Part shown: positions 46,679-58,899 of the stretch, piece after piece
How the letters are laid out: every line of letters starts with the position of its first letter
How positions within the stretch are numbered: the first letter of the stretch is position 1
Assembly (NCBI RefSeq): GCF_022682495.2
Contig: NW_026527522.1
Location: forward strand, 310,001-374,000
DNA length: 64,000 nucleotides
Direction of reading: 5' to 3'
From: Desmodus rotundus
Taxonomy: Eukaryota; Chordata; Mammalia; Chiroptera; Phyllostomidae
Notes under the pieces: model-generated
Seen by the model: only the letters and a program-made list of their open reading frames with translations
What the model was told of the DNA's origin: nothing
Database searches by the model: none
Made by a program: the position numbers and the translations under genes

Positions 46679-48693
46679 GAGGTCACAGCAGTTTCACAGG
46701 GTCCCTGCGCACCTGTCCATGGAAACAGAAGCCCTTCCTGCCACTCAGAGGACCGCGCTATTTCCCCTAGGCCACACTGCCCAGCAGCACTCTCAGCCCC
46801 GCACAGACAGTGTGCTAAGGACAGACTTGGATACCGGGGGCCTGGGCGGGGGATTTTCCATGGAACTCTCTAAGGGCCCGGTGCCCTGTGTCGCCCCGGA
46901 GTGCCCATGCCCTTCCTTGACCCCGCAGGACCCTTGCATCCAGCAATAAGCAGCCGTCTGCCTCCACGGGTCTCAAACACCTGGGCCCGGTGTGCGGGCA
47001 CCTGGCGTACGTGGAGGCAAACCCCTGACCCCTCTGGCCCGAACCCACCACTGCGAAGATCCCCCTTTTCTTCCATCCGTAAAGGGGCCCTCCCTGGGGA
47101 GTGGAGGAACATGGGGAGGCCCCCAGGAGATGGCTTTTCTCCGAGCCGCGGCTGGCTCCTTTCGGGCCTATACGTGGGCTGCGCATGCGCACTCAGGCTC
47201 CCAAGCACACGCCTCCCTCGGCTCACCTGACCCACCCTTTAGAGGTCACAGCAGTTCCACAGGGTCCCTGGGCACCTGTCCGTGGACACAGGAGCCCTCC
47301 CTGCCACCTAAAGGACCACGCGATTTCCGCTGGGGAACACTCCCCAGAAGCACTCCCAGCCTCACACAGACACTGTGCGCAGGATAGACTTGTGGACCAG
47401 GGGCCTGGGCGGGGAATTTTCCAGGGAACTCTCTAAAGGCCAGGTGCCCTCTGTCGCCCTGGGAGTGCCCACGCCATCCCTTAACCCTGCAGGACACTAT
47501 CATCCAGCAATAAGCAGCCCTCTGCCTCCACGGGGCTCAAACACCTGGGCCCGTTGTGCGAGCACCTGGCGTTCGTGCAGGCAAACCCGCAGACCCCTCT
47601 GGCCCGAACCCACCACTGCGAAGATCCCACTTTTCTTCCATCCGTAAAGGGGTCCTCCTTGAGGAGTGGAGGAACATGGGGAGGCCTCCAGGAGATGGCT
47701 TTTCTCCGAGCCGCGGCTGGCTCCTTTCGGGCCTATACGTGGGCTGCGCATGCGCACTCAGGCTCCCAAGCACACGCCTCCCTCGGCTCACCTGACCCAC
47801 CCTTTAGAGGTCACAGCAGTTCCACAGGGTCCCTGGGCACCTGTCCGTGGACACAGGAGCCCTCCCTGCCACCTAAAGGACCACGCGATTTCCGCTGGGG
47901 AACACTCCCCAGAAGCACTCCCAGCCTCACACAGACACTGTGCGCAGGATAGACTTGTGGACCAGGGGCCTGGGCGGGGAATTTTCCAGGGAACTCTCTA
48001 AAGGCCAGGTGCCCTCTGTCGCCCTGGGAGTGCCCACGCCATCCCTTAACCCTGCAGGACACTATCATCCAGCAATAAGCAGCCCTCTGCCTCCACGGGG
48101 CTCAAACACCTGGGCCCGTTGTGCGAGCACCTGGCGTTCGTGCAGGCAAACCCGCAGACCCCTCTGGCCCGAACCCACCACTGCGAAGATCCCACTTTTC
48201 TTCCATCCGTAAAGGGGTCCTCCTTGAGGAGTGGAGGAACATGGGGAGGCCTCCAGGAGATGGCTTTTCTCCGAGCCGCGGCTGGCTCCTTTCGGGCCTA
48301 TACGTGGGCCGCGCGTGCGCACTCAGGCTCCCCACAACAGGCCTCCCTTGGGTCACGGGACCCACCCTTGAGGTGTCTCCTGACCCAGCCTGGAGGGGTC
48401 ATGTGACCCACACCTGGGGGGTCTCGTGACGCACCCTTGAGGGGTCACGTGACCCACACCTGGGGGGTCTCATGACGCACCCCTGAGGTGTCACGTGACC
48501 CACCCCTGGGGGGTCTCGTGACGCACCCCTGAGGGGTCACGTGACCCACCCCTGGGGGGTCTCGTGACCCACCCCTGAGGGGTCACGTGACCCACCCTTG
48601 AGGGGTTTCGTGACCCACCCTTGCGGGGTCTCGTGACCCACCCTTGGGAGGTCACCTGTCCCACCCTGGAGGGGTCAGGTGACCCGCCCTTGA
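46679..48693 (+). repeat. U31: expanded unit with three core modules
   Basis: B is 46679-47241, an A/B hybrid is 47242-47806, A is 47807-48369 and V is 48370-48693 (14 monomers). This is the only unit with three cores. Its 2,015 bp equal a 1,450-bp class-a unit plus one 565-bp module. Confidence 0.95.
47242..47806 (+). repeat. A/B hybrid core module (reciprocal type)
   Basis: It starts as A (GAGGTCACAGCAGTTCC, class-a AGGCCTCC near 47685) and ends as B (GGGCTGCGCATGCGC, CCCTTTAGAGG). The switch is between about 47690 and 47743. It sits between a normal B and a normal A, which is the insertion product expected as the partner of the deletion hybrids. Confidence 0.92.
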
Positions 48694-50304
48694 GAGGTCA
48701 CAGCAGTTTCACAGGGTCCCTGCGCACCTGTCCATGGAAACAGAAGCCCTCCCTGCCACTCAGAGGACCGCGCTATTTCCCCTAGGCCACACTGCCCAGC
48801 AGCACTCTCAGCCCCGCACAGACAGTGTGCTAAGGACAGACTTGGATACCGGGGGCCTGGGCGGGGGATTTTCCATGGAACTCTCTAAGGGCCCGGTGCC
48901 CTGTGTCGCCCGGGAGTGCCCATGCCCTTCCTTGACCCCGCAGGACACTTGCATCCAGCAATAAGCAGCCGTCTGCCTCCACGGGGCTCAAACACCTGGG
49001 CCCGGTGTGCGGGCACCTGGCGTACGTGGAGGCAAAACCCTGACCCCTCTGGCCCGAACCCACCACTGCGAAGATCCCCCTTTTCTTCCATCTGTAAAGG
49101 GGCCCTCCCTGGGGAGTGGAGGAACATGGGGAGGCCCCCAGGAGATGGCTTTTCTCCGAGCCGCGGCTGGCTCCTTTCGGGCCTATACGTGGGCTGCGCA
49201 TGCGCACTCAGGCTCCCAAGCACACGCCTCCCTCGGCTCACCTGACCCACCCTTTAGAGGTCACAGCAGTTCCACAGGGTCCCTGGGCACCTGTCCGTGG
49301 ACACAGGAGCCCTCCCTGCCACCTAAAGGACCACGCGATTTCCGCTGGGGAACACTCCCCAGAAGCACTCCCAGCCTCACACAGACACTGTGCGCAGGAT
49401 AGACTTGTGGACCAGGGGCCTGGGCAGGGAATTTTCCAGGGAACTCTCTAAAGGCCAGGTGCCCTCTGTCGCCCTGGGAGTGCCCACGCCATCCCTTAAC
49501 CCTGCAGGACACTATCATCCAGCAATAAGCAGCCCTCTGCCTCCACGGGGCTCAAACACCTGGGCCCGTTGTGCGAGCACCTGGCGTTCGTGCAGGCAAA
49601 CCCGCAGACCCCTCTGGCCCGAACCCACCACTGCGAAGATCCCACTTTTCTTCCATCCGTAAAGGGGTCCTCCTTGAGGAGTGGAGGAACATGGGGAGGC
49701 CCCCAGGAGATGGCTTTTCTCCAAGCCGCGGCTGGCTCCTTTCGGGCCTATACGTGGGCCGCGCGTGCGCACTCAGGCTCCCCACAACAGGCCTCCCTCG
49801 GGTCACGGGACCCACCCTTGAGGTGTCTCCTGACCCAGCCTGGAGGGGTCATGTGACCCACACCTGGGGGGTCTCGTGACGCACCCCTGAGGGGTCACGT
49901 GACCCACCCCTGGGGGGTCTCGTGACCCACCACTGAGGGGTCACGTGACCCACCCTTGAGGGGTCACGTGACCCACACCTGGGGGTTCTCGTGACGCACC
50001 TCTGAGGTGTCACGTGACCCACCACTGGGGGGTCTCGTGACCCACCCCCGAGGGGTCACGTGACCCACACCTGCGGGGTCTCGTGACCCACACCTGCGGG
50101 GTCACGTGACCCACCCCTGGGGGTTCACGTGACGCACCCCTGAGGGGTCACGTGACCCACCCCTGAGGGGTCTCGTGACCCACCCCTGAGGGGTCACGTG
50201 ACCCACCCTTGAGGGGTTTCGTGACCCACCCTTGCGGGGTCTCGTGACCCACCCTTGGGAGGTCACCTGTCCCACCCTGGAGGGGTCAGGTGACCCGCCC
50301 TTGA
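48694..50304 (+). repeat. U32: class b unit with GCAAAACCC tag
   Basis: B is 48694-49256, A is 49257-49819 and V is 49820-50304 (485 bp). It has the U13/U22 tags. B has a private CATCTGTAAAG near 49090. Confidence 0.95.
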
Positions 50305-51754
50305 GAGGTCACAGCAGTTTCACAGGGTCCCTGCGCACCTGTCCATGGAAACAGAAGCCCTCCCTGCCACTCAGAGGACCGCGCTATTTCCCCTAGGCCA
50401 CACTGCCCAGCAGCACTCTCGGCCCCGCACAGACAGTGTGCTAAGGACAGACTTGGATACCGGGGGCCTGGGCGGGGGATTTTCCATGGAACTCTCTAAG
50501 GGCCCGGTGCCCTGTGTCGCCCCGGAGTGCCCATGCCCTTCCTTGACCCCGCAGGACCCTTGCATCCAGCAATAAGCAGCCGTCTGCCTCCACGGGTCTC
50601 AAACACCTGGGCCCGGTGTGCGGGCACCTGGCGTACGTGGAGGCAAACCCCTGACCCCTCTGGCCCGAACCCACCACTGCGAAGATCCCCCTTTTCTTCC
50701 ATCCGTAAAGGGGCCCTCCCTGGGGAGTGGAGGAACATGGGGAGGCCCCCAGGAGATGGCTTTTCTCCGAGCCGCGGCTGGCTCCTTTCGGGCCTATACG
50801 TGGGCTGCGCATGCGCACTCAGGCTCCCAAGCACACGCCTCCCTCGGCTCACCTGACCCACCCTTTAGAGGTCACAGCAGTTCCACAGGGTCCCTGGGCA
50901 CCTGTCCGTGGACACAGGAGCCCTCCCTGCCACCTAAAGGACCACGCGATTTCCGCTGGGGAACACTCCCCAGAAGCACTCCCAGCCTCACACAGACACT
51001 GTGCGCAGGATAGACTTGTGGACCAGGGGCCTGGGCGGGGAATTTTCCAGGGAACTCTCTAAAGGCCAGGTGCCCTCTGTCGCCCTGGGAGTGCCCACGC
51101 CATCCCTTAACCCTGCAGGACACTATCATCCAGCAATAAGCAGCCCTCTGCCTCCACGGGGCTCAAACACCTGGGCCCGTTGTGCGAGCACCTGGCGTTC
51201 GTGCAGGCAAACCCGCAGACCCCTCTGGCCCGAACCCACCACTGCGAAGATCCCACTTTTCTTCCATCCGTAAAGGGGTCCTCCTTGAGGAGTGGAGGAA
51301 CATGGGGAGGCCCCCAGGAGATGGCTTTTCTCCGAGCCGCGGCTGGCTCCTTTCGGGCCTATACGTGGGCCCCGCGTGCGCACTCAGGCTCCCCACAATA
51401 GGCCTCCCTCCGGTCACGGGACCCACCCTTGAGGTGTCTCCTGACCCACCCTTGAGGGGTCACGTGACCCACACCTGGGGGGTCTCGTGACACACCCCTG
51501 AGGGGTCACATGACCCACCCCTGAGGGGTCACGTGACCCACCCTTGAGGGGTCACGTGACCCACACCTGGGGGGTCTCGTGACCCACCCCTGAGGGGTCA
51601 CGTGACCCACCCCTGAGGGGTCTCGTGACCCACCCCTGAGGGGTCACGTGACCCACCCTTGAGGGGTTTCGTGACCCACCCTTGCGGGGTCTCGTGACCC
51701 ACCCTTGGGAGGTCACCTGTCCCACCCTGGAGGGGTCAGGTGACCCGCCCTTGA
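50305..51754 (+). repeat. U33: class c core with a 14-monomer minisatellite
   Basis: B is 50305-50867, A is 50868-51430 and V is 51431-51754 (324 bp). The A module and first V monomers are class c, but V is contracted to 14 monomers. The CTCCGGTCACG change near 51409 is private. Confidence 0.95.
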
Positions 51755-53388
51755 GAGGTCACAGCAGTTTCACAGGGTCCCTGCGCACCTGTCCATGGAA
51801 ACAGAAGCCCTCCCTGCCACTCAGAGGACCGCGCTATTTCCCCTAGGCCACACTGCCCAGCAGCACTCTCAGCCCCGCACAGACAGTGTGCTAAGGACAG
51901 ACTTGGATACCGGGGGCCTGGGCGGGGGATTTTCCATGGAACTCTCTAAGGGCCCGGTGCCCTGTGTCGCCCGGGAGTGCCCATGCCCTTCCTTGACCCC
52001 GCAGGACACTTGCATCCAGCAATAAGCAGCCGTCTGCCTCCACGGGGCTCAAACACCTGGGCCCGGTGTGCGGGCACCTGGCGTACGTGGAGGCAAACCC
52101 CTGACCCCTCTGGCCCGAACCCACCACTGCGAAGATCCCCCTTTTCTTCCATCCGTAAAGGGGCCCTCCCTGGGGAGTGGAGGAACATGGGGAGGCCCCC
52201 AGGAGATGGCTTTTCTCCGAGCCGCGGCTGGCTCGTTTCGGGCCTATACGTGGGCCGCGCATGCGCACTCAGGCTCCCAAGCACACGCCTTCCTCGGCTC
52301 ACCTGACCCACCCTTTAGAGGTCACAGCAGTTCCACAGGGTCCCTGGGCACCTGTCCGTGGACACAGGAGCCCTCCCTGCCACCTAAAGGACCACGCGAT
52401 TTCCGCTGGGGAACACTCCCCAGAAGCACTCCCAGCCTCGCACAGACACTGTGCGCAGGATAGACTTGTGGACCAGGGGCCTGGGCGGGGAATTTTCCAG
52501 GGAACTCTCTAAAGGCCAGGTGCCCTCTGTCGCCCTGGGAGTGCCCACGCCATCCCTTAACCCTGCAGGACACTATCATCCAGCAATAAGCAGCCCTCTG
52601 CCTCCACGGGGCTCAAACACCTGGGCCCGTTGTGCGAGCACCTGGCGTTCGTGCAGGCAAACCCGCAGACCCCTCTGGCCCGAACCCACCACTGCGAAGA
52701 TCCCACTTTTCTTCCATCCATAAAGGGGTCCTCCTTGAGGAGTGGAGGAACATGGGGAGGCCCCCAGGAGATGGCTTTTCTCCAAGCCGCGGCTGGCTCC
52801 TTTCGGGCCTATACGTGGGCCGCGCGTGCGCACTCAGGCTCCCCACAACAGGCCTCCCTCGGGTCACGGGACCCACCCTTGAGGTGTCTCCTGACCCAGC
52901 CTGGAGGGGTCATGTGACCCACACCTGGGGGGTCTCGTGACGCACCCCTGAGGGGTCACGTGACCCACCCCTGGGGGGTCTCGTGACCCACCACTGAGGG
53001 GTCACGTGACCCACCCTTGAGGGGTCACGTGACCCACACCTGGGGGTTCTCGTGACGCACCTCTGAGGTGTCACGTGACCCACCACTGGGGGGTCTCGTG
53101 ACCCACCCCCGAGGGGTCACGTGACCCACACCTGCGGGGTCACGTGACCCACACCTGCGGGGTCACGTGACCCACCCCTGGGGGTTCACGTGACGCACCC
53201 CTGAGGGGTCACGTGACCCACCCCTGAGGGGTCTCGTGACCCACCCCTGAGGGGTCACGTGACCCACCCTTGAGGGGTTTCGTGACCCACCCTTTTGGGG
53301 TCACGTGACCCACCCTTTCGGGGTCTCGTGACCCACCCTTGGGAGGTCACCTGTCCCACCCTGGAGGGGTCAGGTGACCCGCCCTTGA
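51755..53388 (+). repeat. U34: class f/b unit
   Basis: B is 51755-52317, A is 52318-52880 and V is 52881-53388 (508 bp, 22 monomers). B has GGCTCGTTTCG and the perfect YGCGCAYGCGCR variant CGCGCATGCGCA. A has CATCCATAAAG (as U27) and TCTCCAAGCC (class b). Confidence 0.95.
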
Positions 53389-54930
53389 GAGGTAACAGCA
53401 GTTTCACAGGGTCCCTGCGCACCTGTCCATGGAAACAGAAGCCCTCCCTGCCACTCAGAGGACCGCGCTATTTCCCCTAGGCCACACTGCCCAGCAGCAC
53501 TCTCAGCCCCACACAGACAGTGTGCTAAGGATAGACTTGGATACCGGGGGCCTGGGCGGGGGATTTTCCATGGAACTCTCTAAGGGCCCGGTGCCCTGTG
53601 TCGCCCGGGAGTGCCCATGCCCTTCCTTGACCCCGCAGGACACTTGCATCCAGCAATAAGCAGCCGTCTGCCTCCACGGGGCTCAAACACCTGGGCCCGG
53701 TGTGCGGGCACCTGGCGTACGTGGAGGCAAACCCCTGACCCCTCTGGCCCGAACCCACCACTGCGAAGATCCCCCTTTTCTTCCATCCGTAAAGGGGCCC
53801 TCCCTGGGGAGTGGAGGAACATGGGGAGGCCCCCAGGAGATGGCTTTTCTCCGAGCCGCGGCTGGCTCCTTTCGGGCCTACACGTGGGCTGCGCATGCGC
53901 ACTCAGGCTCCCAAGCACACGCCTCCCTCGGCTCACCTGACCCACCCTTTAGAGGTCACAGCAGTTCCACAGGGTCCCTGGGCACCTGTCCGTGGACACA
54001 GGAGCCCTCCCTGCCACCTAAAGGACCACGCGATTTCCGCTGGGGAACACTCCCCAGAAGCACTCCCAGCCTCACACAGACACTGTGCGCAGGATAGACT
54101 TGTGGACCAGGGGCCTGGGCGGGGAATTTTCCAGGGAACTCTCTAAAGGCCAGGTGCCCTCTGTCGCCCTGGGAGTGCCCACGCCATCCCTTAACCCTGC
54201 AGGACACTATCATCCAGCAATAAGCAGCCCTCTGCCTCCACGGGGCTCAAACACCTGGGCCCGTTGTGCGAGGACCTGGCGTTCGTGCAGGCAAACCCGC
54301 AGACCCCTCTGGCCCGAACCCACCACTGCGAAGATCCCACTGTTCTTCCATCCGTAAAGGGGTCCTCCTTGAGGAGTGGAGGAACATGGGGAGGCCCCCA
54401 GGAGATGGCTTTTCTCCAAGCCGCGGCTGGCTCCTTTCGGGCCTATACGTGGGCCGCGCGTGCGCACTCAGGCTCCCCACAACAGGCCTCCCTCGGGTCA
54501 CGGGACCCACCCTTGAGGTGTCTCCTGACCCAGCCTGGAGGGGTCATGTGACCCACACCTGGGGGGTCTCGTGACGCACCCCTGAGGGGTCACGTGACCC
54601 ACCCCTGGGGGTTCTCGTGACGCACCTCTGAGGTGTCACGTGACCCACCACTGGGGGGTCTCGTGACCCACCCCCGAGGGGTCACGTGACCCACACCTGC
54701 GGGGTCACGTGACCCACACCTGCGGGGTCACGTGACCCACCCCTGGGGGTTCACGTGACGCACCCCTGAGGGGTCACGTGACCCACCCCTGAGGGGTCTC
54801 GTGACCCACCCCTGAGGGGTCACGTGACCCACCCTTGAGGGTTTTCGTGACCCACCCTTGCGGGGTCTCGTGACCCACCCTTGGGAGGTCACCTGTCCCA
54901 CCCTGGAGGGGTCAGGTGACCCGCCCTTGA
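53389..54930 (+). repeat. U35: class d unit, 18 monomers
   Basis: B is 53389-53951, A is 53952-54514 and V is 54515-54930 (416 bp). It has the U28 tags. The B start reads GAGGTAACAG, and CCTACACGTGGG near 53879 creates a CACGTG E-box inside B. A joins class-d CACTGTTC with class-b TCTCCAAG. Confidence 0.95.
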
Positions 54931-56380
54931 GAGGTCACAGCAGTTTCACAGGGTCCCTGCGCACCTGTCCATGGAAACAGAAGCCCTCCCTGCCACTCAG
55001 AGGACCGCGCTATTTCCCCTAGGCCACACTGCCCAGCAGCACTCTCAGCCCCGCACAGACAGTGTGCTAAGGACAGACTTGGATACCGGGGGCCTGGGCG
55101 GGGGATTTTCCATGGAACTCTCTAAGGGCCCGGTGCCCTGTGTCGCCCCGGAGTGCCCATGCCCTTCCTTGACCCCGCAGGACCCTTGCATCCAGCAATA
55201 AGCAGCCGTCTGCCTCCACGGGTCTCAAACACCTGGGCCCGGTGTGCGGGCACCTGGCGTACGTGGAGGCAAACCCCTGACCCCTCTGGCCCGAACCCAC
55301 CACTGCGAAGATCCCCCTTTTCTTCCATCCGTAAAGGGGCCCTCCCTGGGGAGTGGAGGAACATGGGGAGGCCCCCAGGAGATGGCTTTTCTCCGAGCCG
55401 CGGCTGGCTCCTTTCGGGCCTATACGTGGGCTGCGCATGCGCACTCAGGCTCCCAAGCACACGCCTCCCTCGGCTCACCTGACCCACCCTTTAGAGGTCA
55501 CAGCAGTTCCACAGGGTCCCTGGGCACCTGTCCGTGGACACAGGAGCCCTCCCTGCCACCTAAAGGACCACGCGATTTCCGCTGGGGAACACTCCCCAGA
55601 AGCACTCCCAGCCTCACACAGACACTGTGCGCAGGATAGACTTGTGGACCAGGGGCCTGGGCGGGGAATTTTCCAGGGAACTCTCTAAAGGCCAGGTGCC
55701 CTCTGTCGCCCTGGGAGTGCCCACGCCATCCCTTAACCCTGCAGGACACTATCATCCAGCAATAAGCAGCCCTCTGCCTCCACGGGGCTCAAACACCTGG
55801 GCCCGTTGTGCGAGCACCTGGCGTTCGTGCAGGCAAACCCGCAGACCCCTCTGGCCCGAACCCACCACTGCGAAGATCCCACTTTTCTTCCATCCGTAAA
55901 GGGGTCCTCCTTGAGGAGTGGAGGAACATGGGGAGGCCTCCAGGAGATGGCTTTTCTCCGAGCCGCGGCTGGCTCCTTTCGGGCCTATACGTGGGCCGCG
56001 CGTGCGCACTCAGGCTCCCCACAACAGGCCTCCCTTGGGTCACGGGACCCACCCTTGAGGTGTCTCCTGACCCAGCCTGGAGGGGTCATGTGACCCACAC
56101 CTGGGGGGTCTCGTGACGCACCCTTGAGGGGTCACGTGACCCACACCTGGGGGGTCTCATGACGCACCCCTGAGGTGTCACGTGACCCACCCCTGGGGGG
56201 TCTCGTGACGCACCCCTGAGGGGTCACGTGACCCACCCCTGGGGGGTCTCGTGACCCACCCCTGAGGGGTCACGTGACCCACCCTTGAGGGGTTTCGTGA
56301 CCCACCCTTGCGGGGTCTCGTGACCCACCCTTGGGAGGTCACCTGTCCCACCCTGGAGGGGTCAGGTGACCCGCCCTTGA
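54931..56380 (+). repeat. U36: class a unit
   Basis: B is 54931-55493, A is 55494-56056 and V is 56057-56380 (14 monomers). It is a standard class-a unit with CTCTCAGCC and GACCCTTGC in B. Confidence 0.95.
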
Positions 56381-56942
56381 GAGGTCACAGCAGTTTCACA
56401 GGGTCCCTGCGCACCTGTCCATGGAAACAGAAGCCCTCCCTGCCACTCAGAGGACCGCGCTATTTCCCCTAGGCCACACTGCCCAGCAGCACTCTCAGCC
56501 CCGCACAGACAGTGTGCTAAGGACAGACTTGGATACCGGGGGCCTGGGCGGGGGATTTTCCATGGAACTCTCTAAGGGCCCGGTGCCCTGTGTCGCCCGG
56601 GAGTGCCCATGCCCTTCCTTGACCCCGCAGGACACTATCATCCAGCAATAAGCAGCCCTCTGCCTCCACGGGGCTCAAACACCTGGGCCCGTTGTGCGAG
56701 CACCTGGCGTTCGTGCAGGCAAACCCGCAGACCCCTCTGGCCCGAACCCACCACTGCGAAGATCCCACTTTTCTTCCATCCGTAAAGGGGTCCTCCTTGA
56801 GGAGTGGAGGAACATGGGGAGGCCCCCAGGAGATGGCTTTTCTCCGAGCCGCGGCTGGCTCCTTTCGGGCCTATACGTGGGCCCCGCGTGCGCACTCAGG
56901 CTCCCCACAATAGGCCTCCCTCGGGTCACGGGACCCACCCTT
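56381..56942 (+). repeat. B/A hybrid core module, early switch
   Basis: The module is B up to GACCCCGCAG and A from GACACTATCATCC. The switch is confined to about 56627-56636, a different point from the hybrids at 26555, 30640 and 36520, so this is a separate event. Confidence 0.92.
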
Positions 56943-57289
56943 GAGGTGTCTCCTGACCCACCCTTGAGGGGTCACGTGACCCACACCTGGGGGGTCTCGT
57001 GACACACCCCTGAGGGGTCACTTGACCCACCCCTGAGGGGTCACGTGACCCACCCTTGAGGGGTCACGTGACCCACACCTGGGGGGTCTCGTGACGCACC
57101 CCTGAGGTGTCACGTGACCCACCCCTGGGGGGTCTCGTGACGCACCCCTGAGGGGTCACGTGACCCACCCCTGAGGGGTCTCGTGACCCACCCCTGAGGG
57201 GTCACGTGACCCACCCTTGAGGGGTTTCGTGACCCACCCTTGGGAGGTCACCTGTCCCACCCTGGAGGGGTCAGGTGACCCGCCCTTGA
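56381..57289 (+). repeat. U37: shortest unit (909 bp), B/A hybrid
   Basis: The hybrid module is 56381-56942 and V is 56943-57289 (347 bp, 15 monomers). The A part is class c (CCCCGCGTGCGC, ACAATAGG). V has a private TCACTTGACC near 57020. Confidence 0.95.
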
Positions 57290-58899
57290 GAGGTCACAGC
57301 AGTTTCACAGGGTCCCTGCGCACCTGTCCATGGAAACAGAAGCCCTCCCTGCCACTCAGAGGACCGCGCTATTTCCCCTAGGCCACACTGCCCAGCAGCA
57401 CTCTCAGCCCCGCACAGACAGTGTGCTAAGGACAGACTTGGATACCGGGGGCCTGGGCGGGGGATTTTCCATGGAACTCTCTAAGGGCCCGGTGCCCTGT
57501 GTCGCCCGGGAGTGCCCATGCCCTTCCTTGACCCCGCAGGACACTTGCATCCAGCAATAAGCAGCCGTCTGCCTCCACGGGGCTCAAACACCTGGGCCCG
57601 GTGTGCGGGCACCTGGCGTACGTGGAGGCAAACCCCTGACCCCTCTGGCCCGAACCAACCACTGCGAAGATCCCCCTTTTCTTCCATCCGTAAAGGGGCC
57701 CTCCCTGGGGAGTGGAGGAACATGGGGAGGCCCCCAGGAGATGGCTTTTCTCCGAGCCGCGGCTGGCTCCTTTCGGGCCTATACGTGGGCCGCGCATGCG
57801 CACTCAGGCTCCCAAGCACACGCCTTCCTCGGCTCACCTGACCCACCCTTTAGAGGTCACAGCAGTTCCACAGGGTCCCTGGGCACCTGTCCGTGGACAC
57901 AGGAGCCCTCCCTGCCACCTAAAGGACCACGCGATTTCCGCTGGGGAACACTCCCCAGAAGCACTCCCAGCCTCGCACAGACACTGTGCGCAGGATAGAC
58001 TTGTGGACCAGGGGCCTGGGCGGGGAATTTTCCAGGGAACTCTCTAAAGGCCAGGTGCCCTCTGTCGCCCTGGGAGTGCCCACGCCATCCCTTAACCCTG
58101 CAGGACACTATCATCCAGCAATAAGCAGCCCTCTGCCTCCACGGGGCTCAAACACCTGGGCCCGTTGTGCGAGCACCTGGCGTTCGTGCAGGCAAACCCG
58201 CAGACCCCTCTGGCCCGAACCCACCACTGCGAAGATCCCACTTTTCTTCCATCCGTAAAGGGGTCCTCCTTGAGGAGTGGAGGAACATGGGGAGGCCCCC
58301 AGGAGATGGCTTTTCTCCAAGCCGCGGCTGGCTCCTTTCGGGCCTATACGTGGGCCGCGCGTGCGCACTCAGGCTCCCCACAACAGGCCTCCCTCGGGTC
58401 ACGGGACCCACCCTTGAGGTGTCTCCTGACCCAGCCTGGAGGGGTCATGTGACCCACACCTGGGGGGTCTCGTGACGCACCCCTGAGGGGTCACGTGACC
58501 CACCCCTGGGGGGTCTCGTGACCCACCACTGAGGGGTCACGTGACCCACCCTTGAGGGGTCACGTGACCCACACCTGCGGGTTCTCGTGACGCACCTCTG
58601 AGGTGTCACGTGACCCACCACTGGGGGGTCTCGTGACCCACCCCCGAGGGGTCACGTGACCCACACCTGCGGGGTCACGTGACCCACACCTGCGGGGTCA
58701 CGTGACCCACCCCTGGGGTTCACGTGACGCACCCCTGAGGGGTCACGTGACCCACCCCTGAGGGGTCTCGTGACCCACCCCTGAGGGGTCACGTGACCCA
58801 CCCTTGAGGGGTTTCGTGACCCACCCTTGCGGGGTCTCGTGACCCACCCTTGGGAGGTCACCTGTCCCACCCTGGAGGGGTCAGGTGACCCGCCCTTGA
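57290..58899 (+). repeat. U38: class b unit
   Basis: B is 57290-57852, A is 57853-58415 and V is 58416-58899 (484 bp, 21 monomers less one base at CCCCTGGGGTTCAC near 58715). B has a private CGAACCAACC near 57652. Confidence 0.95.
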
